This document shows, in pieces, positions 15,294 to 23,082 of a stretch of DNA of 39,623 nt (within the stretch, counting starts at the first letter, position 1; the number at the start of each line of letters is the position of its first letter). This DNA comes from JBGPJM01 sp041485385 (GTDB lineage Bacteria > Planctomycetota > Phycisphaerae > Phycisphaerales > UBA1924). The stretch is from positions 1 through 39,623 of the forward strand of contig JBGPJM010000022.1 in NCBI GenBank assembly GCA_041485385.1. The letters run 5' to 3'. Both the position numbers and the translations under genes were made by a program. The notes beneath the pieces were generated by a model, which saw only the letters and a list, made by a program, of their open reading frames with translations, was not told the DNA's origin and made no database searches.

Positions 15294-17477
15294 TCACCGC
15301 CCGGCGGGCTGAGCCGGTTGAGCGGGCGTCGGGGTGACACCCCGGGCTCGCTTGACGGCCTCGTCGATGAGGCGGCGCAGCAGGTCGGCCGGCATGGAGG
15401 CAGGCATGGGCGGCGCCGGCCCACGCGCCAGGGGCGCCTGCGGCGGAGGAGCGGGGACCGGGGACTGCGGCGGCACGGCGGGCACCGAGTCCGGCGGCGG
15501 AGACTGCTGTTGGTCCGGGGGGACCACCGCCGGAGAGGGGACCGAGCGATGCCTGCCGGCGGCTCGCGGGGCCGCGCCGGGCTGTTGTCCGGCCCGCGTC
15601 GTCGCCGAGGTGTCGACAAACGTCGAGCGAGCGGCCTGCTGCGGACCGGCGCTCGGGTGCGCCTGGACGACCGCTCCATGGGGCGCGTCGGGACGCGGGG
15701 CCTCGGAGCCGGCGATGATGGTCAGACGCCCATCGGCGTCGCGGACGGCCATGGCGCGGTTGTAGCGGGTGTTCCACTGCACGCTCTGCTGCAGATCCTG
15801 CGGGACGGTGTTCAGCCAGCTCTCGGCGGCCTGGTCCTGCGGCCCGGCAATAAAGTCCTCGAACATGAGCGGCACGTAGCCCCAGGAGGCAAAGCGGCGC
15901 GCATCAGACTCGACGAGCGAGGGCGTGACGGCGATGCCGTATTCCCGCTGGTGGTTGTAGAAATACGCGATCCAGATCTCGTGCCCGGGGTTGACGAAGT
16001 CGGCAAGGTAATGCGGAGTGCCAACGGGATAGAGATCTCCGGGGCCGTTGGGCGTGCCGAAGTTGTAGCCGCACAAGTAGGTGGCCGCCTCGTTGTGCAG
16101 GATATCCGAAGCCACCGCTTCAACGACAAACTTGATCTGCGGATGGCGCGCCTTCATCATCCGCAGCCATCGATGCAGTTTCCACGAAGGGCACATGTAG
16201 TGGGAGAACGTGTCGAGCCCGACGCATGTCGCGCCGGCTTGCGCGGCCAGATCGAGCTCCCGGAAACCGGCTGCGACATCGTTGGGGTTGTCGGGGTCGA
16301 AGGGGTGCACGTCCGCCGCGGTCGGATTCCACACTGTGGCCACGCGCGAAGAGAAGCCCCACCACAAGCCCAGTTCGCACGCGGCGCCCACGACGGGCAG
16401 CCCGTTGACCGGGTCGGTCGCCGTCGCGGTCTCGGGGTCATCGAGCCAGTGCGACGTGAATTGGTACGGGTAGTTGTACCCAAGATCGCGGTTGTACAGG
16501 CCCGAGGGCGCCCAGATCATGAGCCGACCCCATTGCTCGGCGAGAGGCAGCATGGCGTTGACCCACGGGCGCCACCCGAAGACATCCGGACGCCGGGCGT
16601 TGTTCCAGCCGAAGCCATTGGGGTTCTGCGGAGAGATATCGTTGATGGAGCTGATGAGGACGGGCCTTACCGGTCGGGGGTCACGCTGGTATTTCACACC
16701 GCCGTACAGATCGCGGAAGTAGTTCCGGTAGGGCGTGAGCGTGCGGATCCACTCCCCTGGGTTGCGCATCACGCGCACGGCGATGACGTACGTCCGGCTC
16801 TCGCCAGCGCTCAGCTCGGCGGAGTAGTTGATGACCCCGGCTCCAACCTCGTCACCGTGGGCCGCGACACGGAACTCCATCAGCCACCCGCGCCTGGGGT
16901 CGCGGGGATCCGCACTCGCCGCCGGGCTTCCCATGCCGACGCGGACGTCGTGCCGGTACGCGAGCACCGGGTACAGGAAGCTCAGACCGACCGTGTAGCG
17001 GTCGTTGCTGAGCGTCCAGACCGGGGAGTACATGCTGTCGGGGTAGAGGTGCGCTTGGACAACGTAGGTCAGGTAGTCGGCGTCGATGGCCTTACCGGCA
17101 TACCGGAAGTCACGGTACTGGATGTGCTGGCCGAGCATGAACGAACCCAGCACGAACGAGCCCAGCCGGTGGGTGACGCCGGTGGGGTTGCTGCACGTGA
17201 TCACCAGGTCGAACCCGGTGGGCTGGGCCTGGAGATTGGTGTTGAACTCGATCTCGGGATCCTGGAACTCGAAGATCCGGGTACCGGTGCCGTCGAAGAT
17301 CATGGTGCCGTCGGCGGCATCGACCAACTGGAAGCCCGCGCCCGAGTCGATGTATCGCAGGCTGACGATGGGAGTGCCGGTCTCTTGGGGGGGGGCCTGC
17401 TGGGCGTTCGCGGGCGTGGCCAGCGCCGCCGCGAGCGATGCAAACAGGGCGGGAAACAGACGAACGCGGGGGATCAT
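15294..17477 (-). CDS. Secreted protein of unknown family, possibly TIM-barrel glycoside hydrolase-like
   Basis: The ATG at 17477 begins a signal peptide (MIPRVRLFPALFASL...PANAQ) and gives 727 residues; the frame upstream is open but non-signal-like. The first about 230 residues look beta-rich, followed by strands such as RPVLISSIND, RLMIWAPSG, CVGLDTFSHYM, KFVVEAVASDIL and PLMFEDFIAG spaced as in a (beta/alpha)8 barrel, with Asp and Glu at strand ends that could be catalytic. I cannot assign a GH family. The last about 130 residues are a Pro/Gln/Ala-rich low-complexity tail ending in a short helix. Probably periplasmic or cell-surface, acting on polysaccharide; function inferred. It is transcribed away from the repeat-rich intergenic region. 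Confidence 0.68.
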   Translation of the reverse strand: MIPRVRLFPALFASLAAALATPANAQQAPPQETGTPIVSLRYIDSGAGFQLVDAADGTMIFDGTGTRIFEFQDPEIEFNTNLQAQPTGFDLVITCSNPTGVTHRLGSFVLGSFMLGQHIQYRDFRYAGKAIDADYLTYVVQAHLYPDSMYSPVWTLSNDRYTVGLSFLYPVLAYRHDVRVGMGSPAASADPRDPRRGWLMEFRVAAHGDEVGAGVINYSAELSAGESRTYVIAVRVMRNPGEWIRTLTPYRNYFRDLYGGVKYQRDPRPVRPVLISSINDISPQNPNGFGWNNARRPDVFGWRPWVNAMLPLAEQWGRLMIWAPSGLYNRDLGYNYPYQFTSHWLDDPETATATDPVNGLPVVGAACELGLWWGFSSRVATVWNPTAADVHPFDPDNPNDVAAGFRELDLAAQAGATCVGLDTFSHYMCPSWKLHRWLRMMKARHPQIKFVVEAVASDILHNEAATYLCGYNFGTPNGPGDLYPVGTPHYLADFVNPGHEIWIAYFYNHQREYGIAVTPSLVESDARRFASWGYVPLMFEDFIAGPQDQAAESWLNTVPQDLQQSVQWNTRYNRAMAVRDADGRLTIIAGSEAPRPDAPHGAVVQAHPSAGPQQAARSTFVDTSATTRAGQQPGAAPRAAGRHRSVPSPAVVPPDQQQSPPPDSVPAVPPQSPVPAPPPQAPLARGPAPPMPASMPADLLRRLIDEAVKRARGVTPTPAQPAQPAGR

Positions 17478-17730
17478 TTGGAGCCGTTCCTTGCTTCCGG
17501 GCCCGCGACGTGGCGGGCTCGAACGAGTGCGGATCGTCGTACTCGGACTGCTATCGGCGAGTCCGCGTGTGGGCACGACGCTCGGCTGGGCAAGCGTAGG
17601 CAACGGCGTGGAAATGGGGGGAAGAAGCGGGCCCTGACGCTTGGGCGGCGTTCAGGGGTGCCGAGATATGGGGGTCGACCGGGGTCGTTATCGGCCGGAC
17701 GTCGATGCGCGCGGGATACTATGGTGGGGT

Positions 17731-17760
17731 GGCCAGCTATGGCCATGTATGGCGGGCATC
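17731..17760 (+). repeat. Decamer repeat block A (GGCCANSTAT), 10-bp period
   Basis: Three successive decamers, GGCCAGCTAT, GGCCATGTAT and the degenerate GGCGGGCATC. The unit matches that of block B at 17971 (GGCAAYSTAC), exactly 240 bp away, and the similarity continues weakly for about 25 bp beyond both blocks, suggesting a diverged duplication. One helical turn per unit puts every copy on the same face of the DNA. Confidence 0.55.
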
Positions 17761-17770
17761 GCCGCATTCT

Positions 17771-17906
17771 GGCGGTCTTAGTGAGATGTTGGCGGCCTTA
17801 GGGCTGGCGTGCTGCCAGGGCGTGCGTTGTTGGCGGTCTTAGGCGGAGCAGTTGGTGGCCTTAGAGGTCGGGTTTGGCGGCCTTAGCGGTCTTGTTGGCG
17901 GCCTTA
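17771..17906 (+). repeat. Array of six TGGYGGYCTTA repeats at about 21-bp spacing
   Basis: Eleven-base units begin at 17771, 17791, 17831, 17853, 17875 and 17896: TGGCGGTCTTA, TGGCGGCCTTA, TGGCGGTCTTA, TGGTGGCCTTA, TGGCGGCCTTA, TGGCGGCCTTA. Steps are 20, 40, 22, 22 and 21, so one position (near 17811) is degenerate and the rest are two helical turns apart. Spacers differ in sequence. The layout resembles iterons or a multi-site operator; the binding protein is unknown. Confidence 0.7.
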
Positions 17907-17970
17907 GCAGGATGGCCCGAGCGGAGCCGGTGGCCCGCAGAGCCTCCCAATTTGCGAGAAACGACGCGGT

Positions 17971-18064
17971 GGCAACCTACGGCAATGTACGGCAATCTAC
18001 GGGGATTTCTCGGTGTTTTTGCGTTGATTCCGAGTGGCAATGAACGGCGGGATTGGCAATGTAC
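17971..18064 (+). repeat. Decamer repeat block B (GGCAAYSTAC), three in tandem plus two outliers
   Basis: GGCAACCTAC, GGCAATGTAC and GGCAATCTAC run head to tail at 17971-18000. Two further copies, GGCAATGAAC at 18036-18045 and GGCAATGTAC at 18055-18064, are separated by an A/T-richer stretch. The unit is the same as in block A with C/A and T/C exchanges. Confidence 0.6.
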
Positions 18065-18258
18065 GTGCGGAGAGCGACGACCGTGCGTGTTCGGATGTCA
18101 AAGAACGCTCAACGCTGCGGGCGACTGGTATGACACCCTAGCACAACTCTAACTCAAGTGCAAGGAAAATGTTTGGTTTTATTCGTCGGTTACACACCCG
18201 CCCCCTGTTCGCGGCGGGGGAGCCGCGATTCGCGGGCTGCGGTCGCGGAGACCTGCGC

Positions 18259-19108
18259 ATGTCTTGGCCCGATTGCCCCATCTGTCGATCGACATCGTCG
18301 CCGCTGCTCACGAACGCGGTCCGGCAGCCGGCGCAGCGGTACATCCGATGTTCGCCCGCCATGAGCTGTCGCGCTTCTACGACTTCCACCTGAGCGAGGC
18401 GGAGGGGGGAATGTACGATCGGATGGAGGACCGCATGCAGGCCGACTTTCCGACGAAGGTTGCCATGGACGGGCGGGCGCTCGCCCGCCCAGACGGACGC
18501 GTGCTGGATGTCGGGTGCGGGAAGGGCCTCTTCGTGAAGGCGTGCGTGCGTGGAGGCCCGCCTGCGCGCCGAGGGCATCGACCTTTCGGAGAGCGGCGTC
18601 CGTCACGCCGCGCAGCAGCTCGGCGTGCGGGCAACCCAGGGGATGCTGTCGGAGAAGAAGTGCGAACTCGGGCGATTCGGGGTGGTCACGCTGTGGGCGA
18701 CAAATCGAGCACCTTCCGGACCCGGCGGGGATGCTGCGCGACATCTTCGAAATCCTGGAGCCGGGGGGAAGATTCTGCTGGACACGGGCATCGGCGACGA
18801 CTGGCTGGATCGGCTGCTCCCGGGGCGCGTGCAGTGGTACGACCCCCCCCCAGCACCTGTGGGTCTTCTCCGGCGCGGGGATGGAGCGCCTGGTGCGCGA
18901 CGCGGGCTTCCAGCTCGAGCGGCTCGATCCCTGCTTCGAGCGATCGCGCGTGCGCAAGGCCGCGCGGACTCTTCGCAACGGCGCGGCGGCGGTGATGCTG
19001 CGGGCTTCGTGCGCGGCGTCTCGGCTGCGGACGGACGGGCCGGGTTTCGGATTCACCAGGTTCCCCCTCGGGAACCTCATGAGCCTGACCGCGCGCCGCC
19101 CGGCGTAG
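18259..19108 (+). pseudogene. Decayed zinc-ribbon class I SAM-dependent methyltransferase, five frameshifts
   Basis: Pieces of one protein are spread over three frames. ATG at 18259 (GGAG eight bases upstream) opens DCPICRS...RYIRC, a zinc-ribbon; the frame then changes near 18355 to give HELSRFYDFHLSEAEGG and the SAM-binding VLDVGCGKGLFVKACV. At 18540-18551 the tetranucleotide GCGT occurs three times; removing one copy restores VKACVEARLRAEGIDL. Further shifts occur near 18700 (before QIEHLPDPAGML), at a G run near 18765 (before KILLDTGIGDDWLD) and at a run of nine C at 18843-18851 (before QHLWVFSGAGMERL). The rebuilt protein, about 280 residues, matches methyltransferases of polysaccharide clusters in layout. 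Neighbouring genes are intact, so decay is more likely than poor sequence. The end overlaps the convergent FkbM gene by 32 bp. Confidence 0.8.
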
Positions 19109-19922
19109 CCGGCGGACGGGGCGTTTGCGGGATCGCGCGGCGCGCCAGCAGGATGTCCGCGGGCGGCGAGGTCCGCGCGATCTTCACCTCGAATCCGGCA
19201 GCGCGGAGTACGTTGCGCATCGCATCGGTCCGCCCGACGTTCTTGTGCACCTCGACCGCCAGTTGATCGGTCATCCCCAGCAGCGGGCTGCCGGAGGCCA
19301 GCAGCTCGAACTCGCTCCCCTCGATGTCGCACTTGAGGAAGTCAACGCGGCCCTCCGCCAGGCCCGCCTGCGCGAGGAACGCCTCGCTGGAAAGGTGCGG
19401 CACGCCGCGGCCTCCCTCAGCGGCCTCCAGATCCGACTGATACCCGGTCGTGCCGCCCACGAAGGCGTTGATGATGCGCGCTCGCCCCGCCCAGCCGTTG
19501 GTCGCCAGCGATCGCTCCACCTTGGGGATGCACGCCCGGTCGGCCTCGACGCATACGACGCGCACCTGCGGGCCGTGGCCCAAGGCCAGGAGCGTGAAGT
19601 TGCCCATGTTGCACCCCAGGTCGACAACGACGGCGTCGGGCGCGATGGAGAGGAACCCCCCGCCGAGGTACACGTCCCGCACCCAGATCTCGCGGATGCC
19701 GCTGATCGCCTGTTCACCCGTAAGCCGGGCCCGGGCCGCGCGCCGGCGCGCCAGGAACGGGCCCTGGCCCATGGCCGCGTCGGCGGGCTGAAGGCTCCCC
19801 GTGCGCCGGCACTCGCGCAGCCGCCGGGCGATGCAGGCCAGCCAACGAACGCCGGTCCGCACGCCGCAGACGCGGCAGAGGCCGAGGAAATCGGAGAGGA
19901 TGATCCGGGGGATGCTGGGCAT
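19077..19922 (-). CDS. FkbM family methyltransferase
   Basis: 281 residues. The SAM-binding motif is DAVVVDLGCNMGNFTLLAL, followed by VCVEAD (motif II) and the family-typical FLKCDIEGSEFELL. FkbM-type enzymes methylate hydroxyls of sugars or natural products; in surface-glycan clusters they usually modify a sugar residue of the repeat unit. About 75 residues precede the fold and look cytoplasmic. The start at 19922 lacks a clear SD. The gene is last of the minus-strand glycan group, 78 bp behind a glycosyltransferase, and its 3' end runs 32 bp into the convergent methyltransferase pseudogene. Confidence 0.83.
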   Translation of the reverse strand: MPSIPRIILSDFLGLCRVCGVRTGVRWLACIARRLRECRRTGSLQPADAAMGQGPFLARRRAARARLTGEQAISGIREIWVRDVYLGGGFLSIAPDAVVVDLGCNMGNFTLLALGHGPQVRVVCVEADRACIPKVERSLATNGWAGRARIINAFVGGTTGYQSDLEAAEGGRGVPHLSSEAFLAQAGLAEGRVDFLKCDIEGSEFELLASGSPLLGMTDQLAVEVHKNVGRTDAMRNVLRAAGFEVKIARTSPPADILLARRAIPQTPRPPATPGGARSGS

Positions 19923-20000
19923 CGGGCTCGGGCGTGCCGGTGCCGTCGGAGGGCGCGGGGCGCGAGCGCGGCGATGATACGCGAGCGATGGACCGAACGA

Positions 20001-21254
20001 TCAACCCAGGGGACCCGCGGTCTCGGGGTCCGGGCTCGCCTCGGCGCTTGGGGCCAGGTCGGCTGCGGGCGCTGCGGGGAGCACGCCCACCATCGCCAGG
20101 GCACGCCGGATGCCGTCGACGGGGTCGGCCCAACGGCGCCAGTCCTCGAGCACGCCGGGTGAGGCGGCCCGGAGCGACTCGATGCGCGATGAGTCGGTTA
20201 CCTCCAGCAGGCACTCGGTCAGATGGGACAGGTCGCCCACGCGAAAGATCCGCCCGTTCACGCCGTCGCGCACGAGCTCGGCCGCGGCCCCGACCACGTC
20301 GCTGGCGACGATGGCCAGGCCGGCCGCGCCGGCCTCGTTGATCACCACCGCCCAGGGTTCGAAGTCGCTGGGAAGGACCATGGCATGACAGGCCCGGTAG
20401 ATGGCGCTAATGCGCTCCTGCTCGCCGATGAAGCCGGTCCAGATGACCCGGCCCGTCAGCACCGCCGGCACGCGCGCCCCGAGCCGGTCGCGCAGCGGCC
20501 CGTCACCGATGATCACCAGGTCCCAATCGGGGCGCTCGCCCGAGATCCGGCAGAACGCGTCGATGGCCAGGTCCACACGCTTCACCTCCGCCAGCCGCCC
20601 GCAGAAGACCAGCCGCCGGCGCTGCGGCGCGAGGCCGAACCGCGAGACCTCCCGCTCGATCGCGCCCCCGGGCAGACGACGGATCATCTCGTAATCGGGC
20701 TCGTACGGCACGAAGAACATCCGATCGGACCTGGCCCCGTAGCGCCGGAAAAACTCCGCCCCCAGCGTGCCGCAGGGCATGATCCCGGTGACCGAGCGCA
20801 CCACCAATCGCACGACGAGTCTCTTGGCGATGAACTTAAGCCCGCTGGCGTGGTCCGAGCGGCTGTTGCTGTCGGCGACGAGGAAACAGGGGATCCCCGC
20901 GCGCCGGCACCAGCGGATGATGCGCAGGCGCCCGGCGTCGTTGTAGCCGCACGCGAGCACGGCCTTGATGTTGTGCTGCATAAGCCATCCGATGACGCGT
21001 CCGGCCTTCCGCCACTCGCGGAAGGTGTGCCGGGGATGCGAGGAGCCGACGACTCCCTCGCCCCTGGCGAACCTGACGGGACGAATGCTCTCGGACTGCC
21101 CAAGCTCCCACGGCTGATCGGCCTGGTCGTGGGTGTAAAGGCTCCAGAGGCGGACCTCGGGCATCTCCCGCGCAATGCGCTCGTGTAGGTGCAGCCGGTA
21201 GGGCGTCTGCACGCTGGTGATCACGGCGATGTCGGGGGTGTCGGGCGTGCTCAC
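20001..21254 (-). CDS. Glycosyltransferase family 4 (GT-B fold)
   Basis: The GTG at 21254 gives 417 residues starting just before IAVITSVQTPYRLHLHERI, the N-terminal Rossmann strand; it lies 10 bp after the stop of the polymerase gene, while a longer reading would overlap that gene by 130 bp. The C-terminal domain shows FCGRLAEVKRVDLAIDAF (17-18 residues marking the GT4 hinge), LVIIGDGPLRD and the E-x7-E-type motif DFEPWAVVINEAG, all typical of GT4 retaining glycosyltransferases using nucleotide-sugar donors. Cytosolic or membrane-associated, probably adding one sugar to a lipid-linked repeat unit. Donor and acceptor cannot be read from sequence. Confidence 0.86.
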   Translation of the reverse strand: MSTPDTPDIAVITSVQTPYRLHLHERIAREMPEVRLWSLYTHDQADQPWELGQSESIRPVRFARGEGVVGSSHPRHTFREWRKAGRVIGWLMQHNIKAVLACGYNDAGRLRIIRWCRRAGIPCFLVADSNSRSDHASGLKFIAKRLVVRLVVRSVTGIMPCGTLGAEFFRRYGARSDRMFFVPYEPDYEMIRRLPGGAIEREVSRFGLAPQRRRLVFCGRLAEVKRVDLAIDAFCRISGERPDWDLVIIGDGPLRDRLGARVPAVLTGRVIWTGFIGEQERISAIYRACHAMVLPSDFEPWAVVINEAGAAGLAIVASDVVGAAAELVRDGVNGRIFRVGDLSHLTECLLEVTDSSRIESLRAASPGVLEDWRRWADPVDGIRRALAMVGVLPAAPAADLAPSAEASPDPETAGPLG

Positions 21255-21264
21255 GGCGGCGCCG

Positions 21265-22812
21265 TCATTCTCCCGCGCCGGGGGGGCTTGGCGGCGGGCC
21301 CGCGAGCCGTGAGGTCTGCGGAGCCCTGCCGTTGTCGGCCGAGTGCGGTTCGTCGCGCCCCTGTTCATGTGCCGCGCCGACCAGAGGCTCGCCATACTGC
21401 CACGCCTCGTCCTCGGAGGTGCTCCACTCTTCCTCCTCGCCGGGGTCCATGAACACGGCGCCGGGCAGCCCGTACCCCGCCTCGTGCGCGGCCCAAACGA
21501 GCAGGGGCGCCGAGGCGCCCGCGATGGGTCCCAACGTCCATTTCACCAGGCACATCACCACCGCGACGCCGACGAAGCTGGTGAAGGCGAGCACCAGGAA
21601 CAGCGAGGTCTCGCCGCGCGTAAGGGCGAAGATGTTGCCGAGGCTGGAGCCCATGGCCGCGAGGAAATAGGGGTTCCAGGCCCGCTCGCGGGTGAGGCGG
21701 TCGGCCGCGGTGAGGAGGATACCGAAGAACAGCGCATAACCGGCGATGCCGAGCCAGGCGCCCTCGGCCCAGCCATGCCCGATGATGCCGACACCCAGGT
21801 TGGCGGGAGAACCGAGGTGCTGCTGCACCTGGATGCCCAGACCCATCGGCTTGGAGGGCCAGATCATCCGCGGCACAGGGTTGCCGATGAAATACACGGC
21901 ACCGTGGAAGGGGAGGTACTCGTAGCTGCGCGGGTAGTTCTCCATGATGAACATGGTGTTGGTCGGCGTGTCGCTGAAGACCATCGATTCGTAGGCGCCG
22001 CGCTGGATGGTCGGGTTACGGATGAGGCGGGCGAACTGCTGGATGCGCGTCCCGATCCGGAAGCCCTCCACCGCCCTCTCGGCGCCGCTCTCCTGCCGGA
22101 CAGTCGCGAAGGTGGCGAGCATCAGCGCCGTCACCACACCCATCCCGCCAAGGCGGACGATCGACTTGCGCATCGTCTGGTAGCGCAGCGAGTAGAAGTA
22201 CCACATCCATGCCACGGCCATCATAACGCCCAACAGCGCGCGCCGGCCGGAGTCGCCCACGGTGCAGACGAGCCCGGCAACCGCCAGCGTCGGCAGAAAG
22301 ACCGCCCATGCCGCGGGATTGAAGGGGCGGGCCAGGACAAGGTACGTTGCCAGCGCCATGCCCGCGGTCACCAGTCCAGGCTTGAACTGCGTGCCCAGCG
22401 CGCTCAAGTAGCTGGTCATCTCGAGAAGCGAAGCCAGGACCCCGGCCGCCATGAGCGCCACGATGCACGCCACCACGCCCGCCAGTGTCACCGGGAGTTC
22501 GAGCTTCGGCACCAGCCTTCCCACCCAGCCCAGACGACCCCCCAGGGCGCACCCGGCGCCGAACAGCACCAGGAACAGCAGCACCCCCACCAGCAGCAGC
22601 GAAAAGCCCGCCTCCGAGGGCACGTACAGGTCCGAGGCCACGCCCAACGTGACGGTGAAATAGCTCCCCACACCGTAGAACAGCGCAAATCCCAGCAGGA
22701 ACAGGTTCCTCCAGGACAGGAAGTCGTAGCGGCGAGTCCACAGGTTATTGAGCACCAAGCCGAGAATCCCCAGCACCACCAGGACCGAGATGAGCTCCAG
22801 GAGTGACTTCAT
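21265..22812 (-). CDS. Polytopic membrane protein, O-antigen/oligosaccharide repeat-unit polymerase-like (Wzy type)
   Basis: 515 residues from the ATG at 22812. About eleven hydrophobic helices are visible, beginning at SVLVVLGILGLVL and including LVGVLLFLVLFGAG, LAGVVACIVALMAAGV, and AYALFFGILL-like segments. A long hydrophilic loop near residues 270-350 contains FSDTPTNTMFIMENYPRSY and RMIWPSKP, the arrangement of Wzy-like polymerases whose large periplasmic loop holds catalytic arginines. Placement between two GT4 genes supports a role in polymerising a surface glycan. The final about 80 residues are a charged cytoplasmic tail. Alternatives such as O-antigen ligase are possible, since the two families look alike by eye. 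Confidence 0.72.
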   Translation of the reverse strand: MKSLLELISVLVVLGILGLVLNNLWTRRYDFLSWRNLFLLGFALFYGVGSYFTVTLGVASDLYVPSEAGFSLLLVGVLLFLVLFGAGCALGGRLGWVGRLVPKLELPVTLAGVVACIVALMAAGVLASLLEMTSYLSALGTQFKPGLVTAGMALATYLVLARPFNPAAWAVFLPTLAVAGLVCTVGDSGRRALLGVMMAVAWMWYFYSLRYQTMRKSIVRLGGMGVVTALMLATFATVRQESGAERAVEGFRIGTRIQQFARLIRNPTIQRGAYESMVFSDTPTNTMFIMENYPRSYEYLPFHGAVYFIGNPVPRMIWPSKPMGLGIQVQQHLGSPANLGVGIIGHGWAEGAWLGIAGYALFFGILLTAADRLTRERAWNPYFLAAMGSSLGNIFALTRGETSLFLVLAFTSFVGVAVVMCLVKWTLGPIAGASAPLLVWAAHEAGYGLPGAVFMDPGEEEEWSTSEDEAWQYGEPLVGAAHEQGRDEPHSADNGRAPQTSRLAGPPPSPPGAGE

Positions 22813-23082
22813 GGGGGATTCGATCGGGCCGGGAAATCCCAGACGGCCGACCCGGCGCGCCGGCCGCTCGACGGGCAACTATCGGCAGAACGGGGTGGTT
22901 CGGAGAACCCCGTGCGGTCAACTCTACGCCCCCGGCGTGCAACGCCCCGTTGTTACGTGCGTGACCCGCCCGGGTTCAGACCCGCATAGACCCCGATCGA
23001 TTATTTCAGCGATCGGACCCGTAAACCATTCCTCGATCAGGCGGCGGCCCGCAGGACCAGGCGACCGGTCGCGAGGGGCGGT

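Larger units (their letters stand above)
17478..18258. other. 781-bp non-coding region packed with short phased repeats
   Basis: No reading frame here looks like a gene. The stretch lies between the divergent secreted-protein gene and the decayed methyltransferase and is locally less GC-rich, especially at 18000-18035 and 18130-18180. It contains two blocks of decamer repeats and one block of 11-bp repeats, listed separately. Promoters for both flanking genes must lie inside it. No DnaA boxes of the TTATCCACA type and no tRNA or integrase signature were seen. Confidence 0.6.

Noticed and set aside
15255..17801. Long plus-strand open frame across the secreted-protein gene
   Set aside because: Antisense shadow; the minus strand has the signal peptide, ordered strands and a plausible RBS.
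17771..17906. CRISPR array
   Set aside because: Repeats are only 11 bp with about 10-bp spacers and no cas gene is near.
17478..18258. Chromosomal or plasmid replication origin
   Set aside because: No DnaA boxes, no replication gene next to it, and no clear AT-rich unwinding element; repeat phasing alone is not enough.
18259..19108. Frameshifts dismissed as sequencing errors
   Set aside because: Possible, but many long GC-rich genes with homopolymers elsewhere in the window are uninterrupted, and one shift is a clean tetranucleotide duplication; kept as a pseudogene with this caveat.
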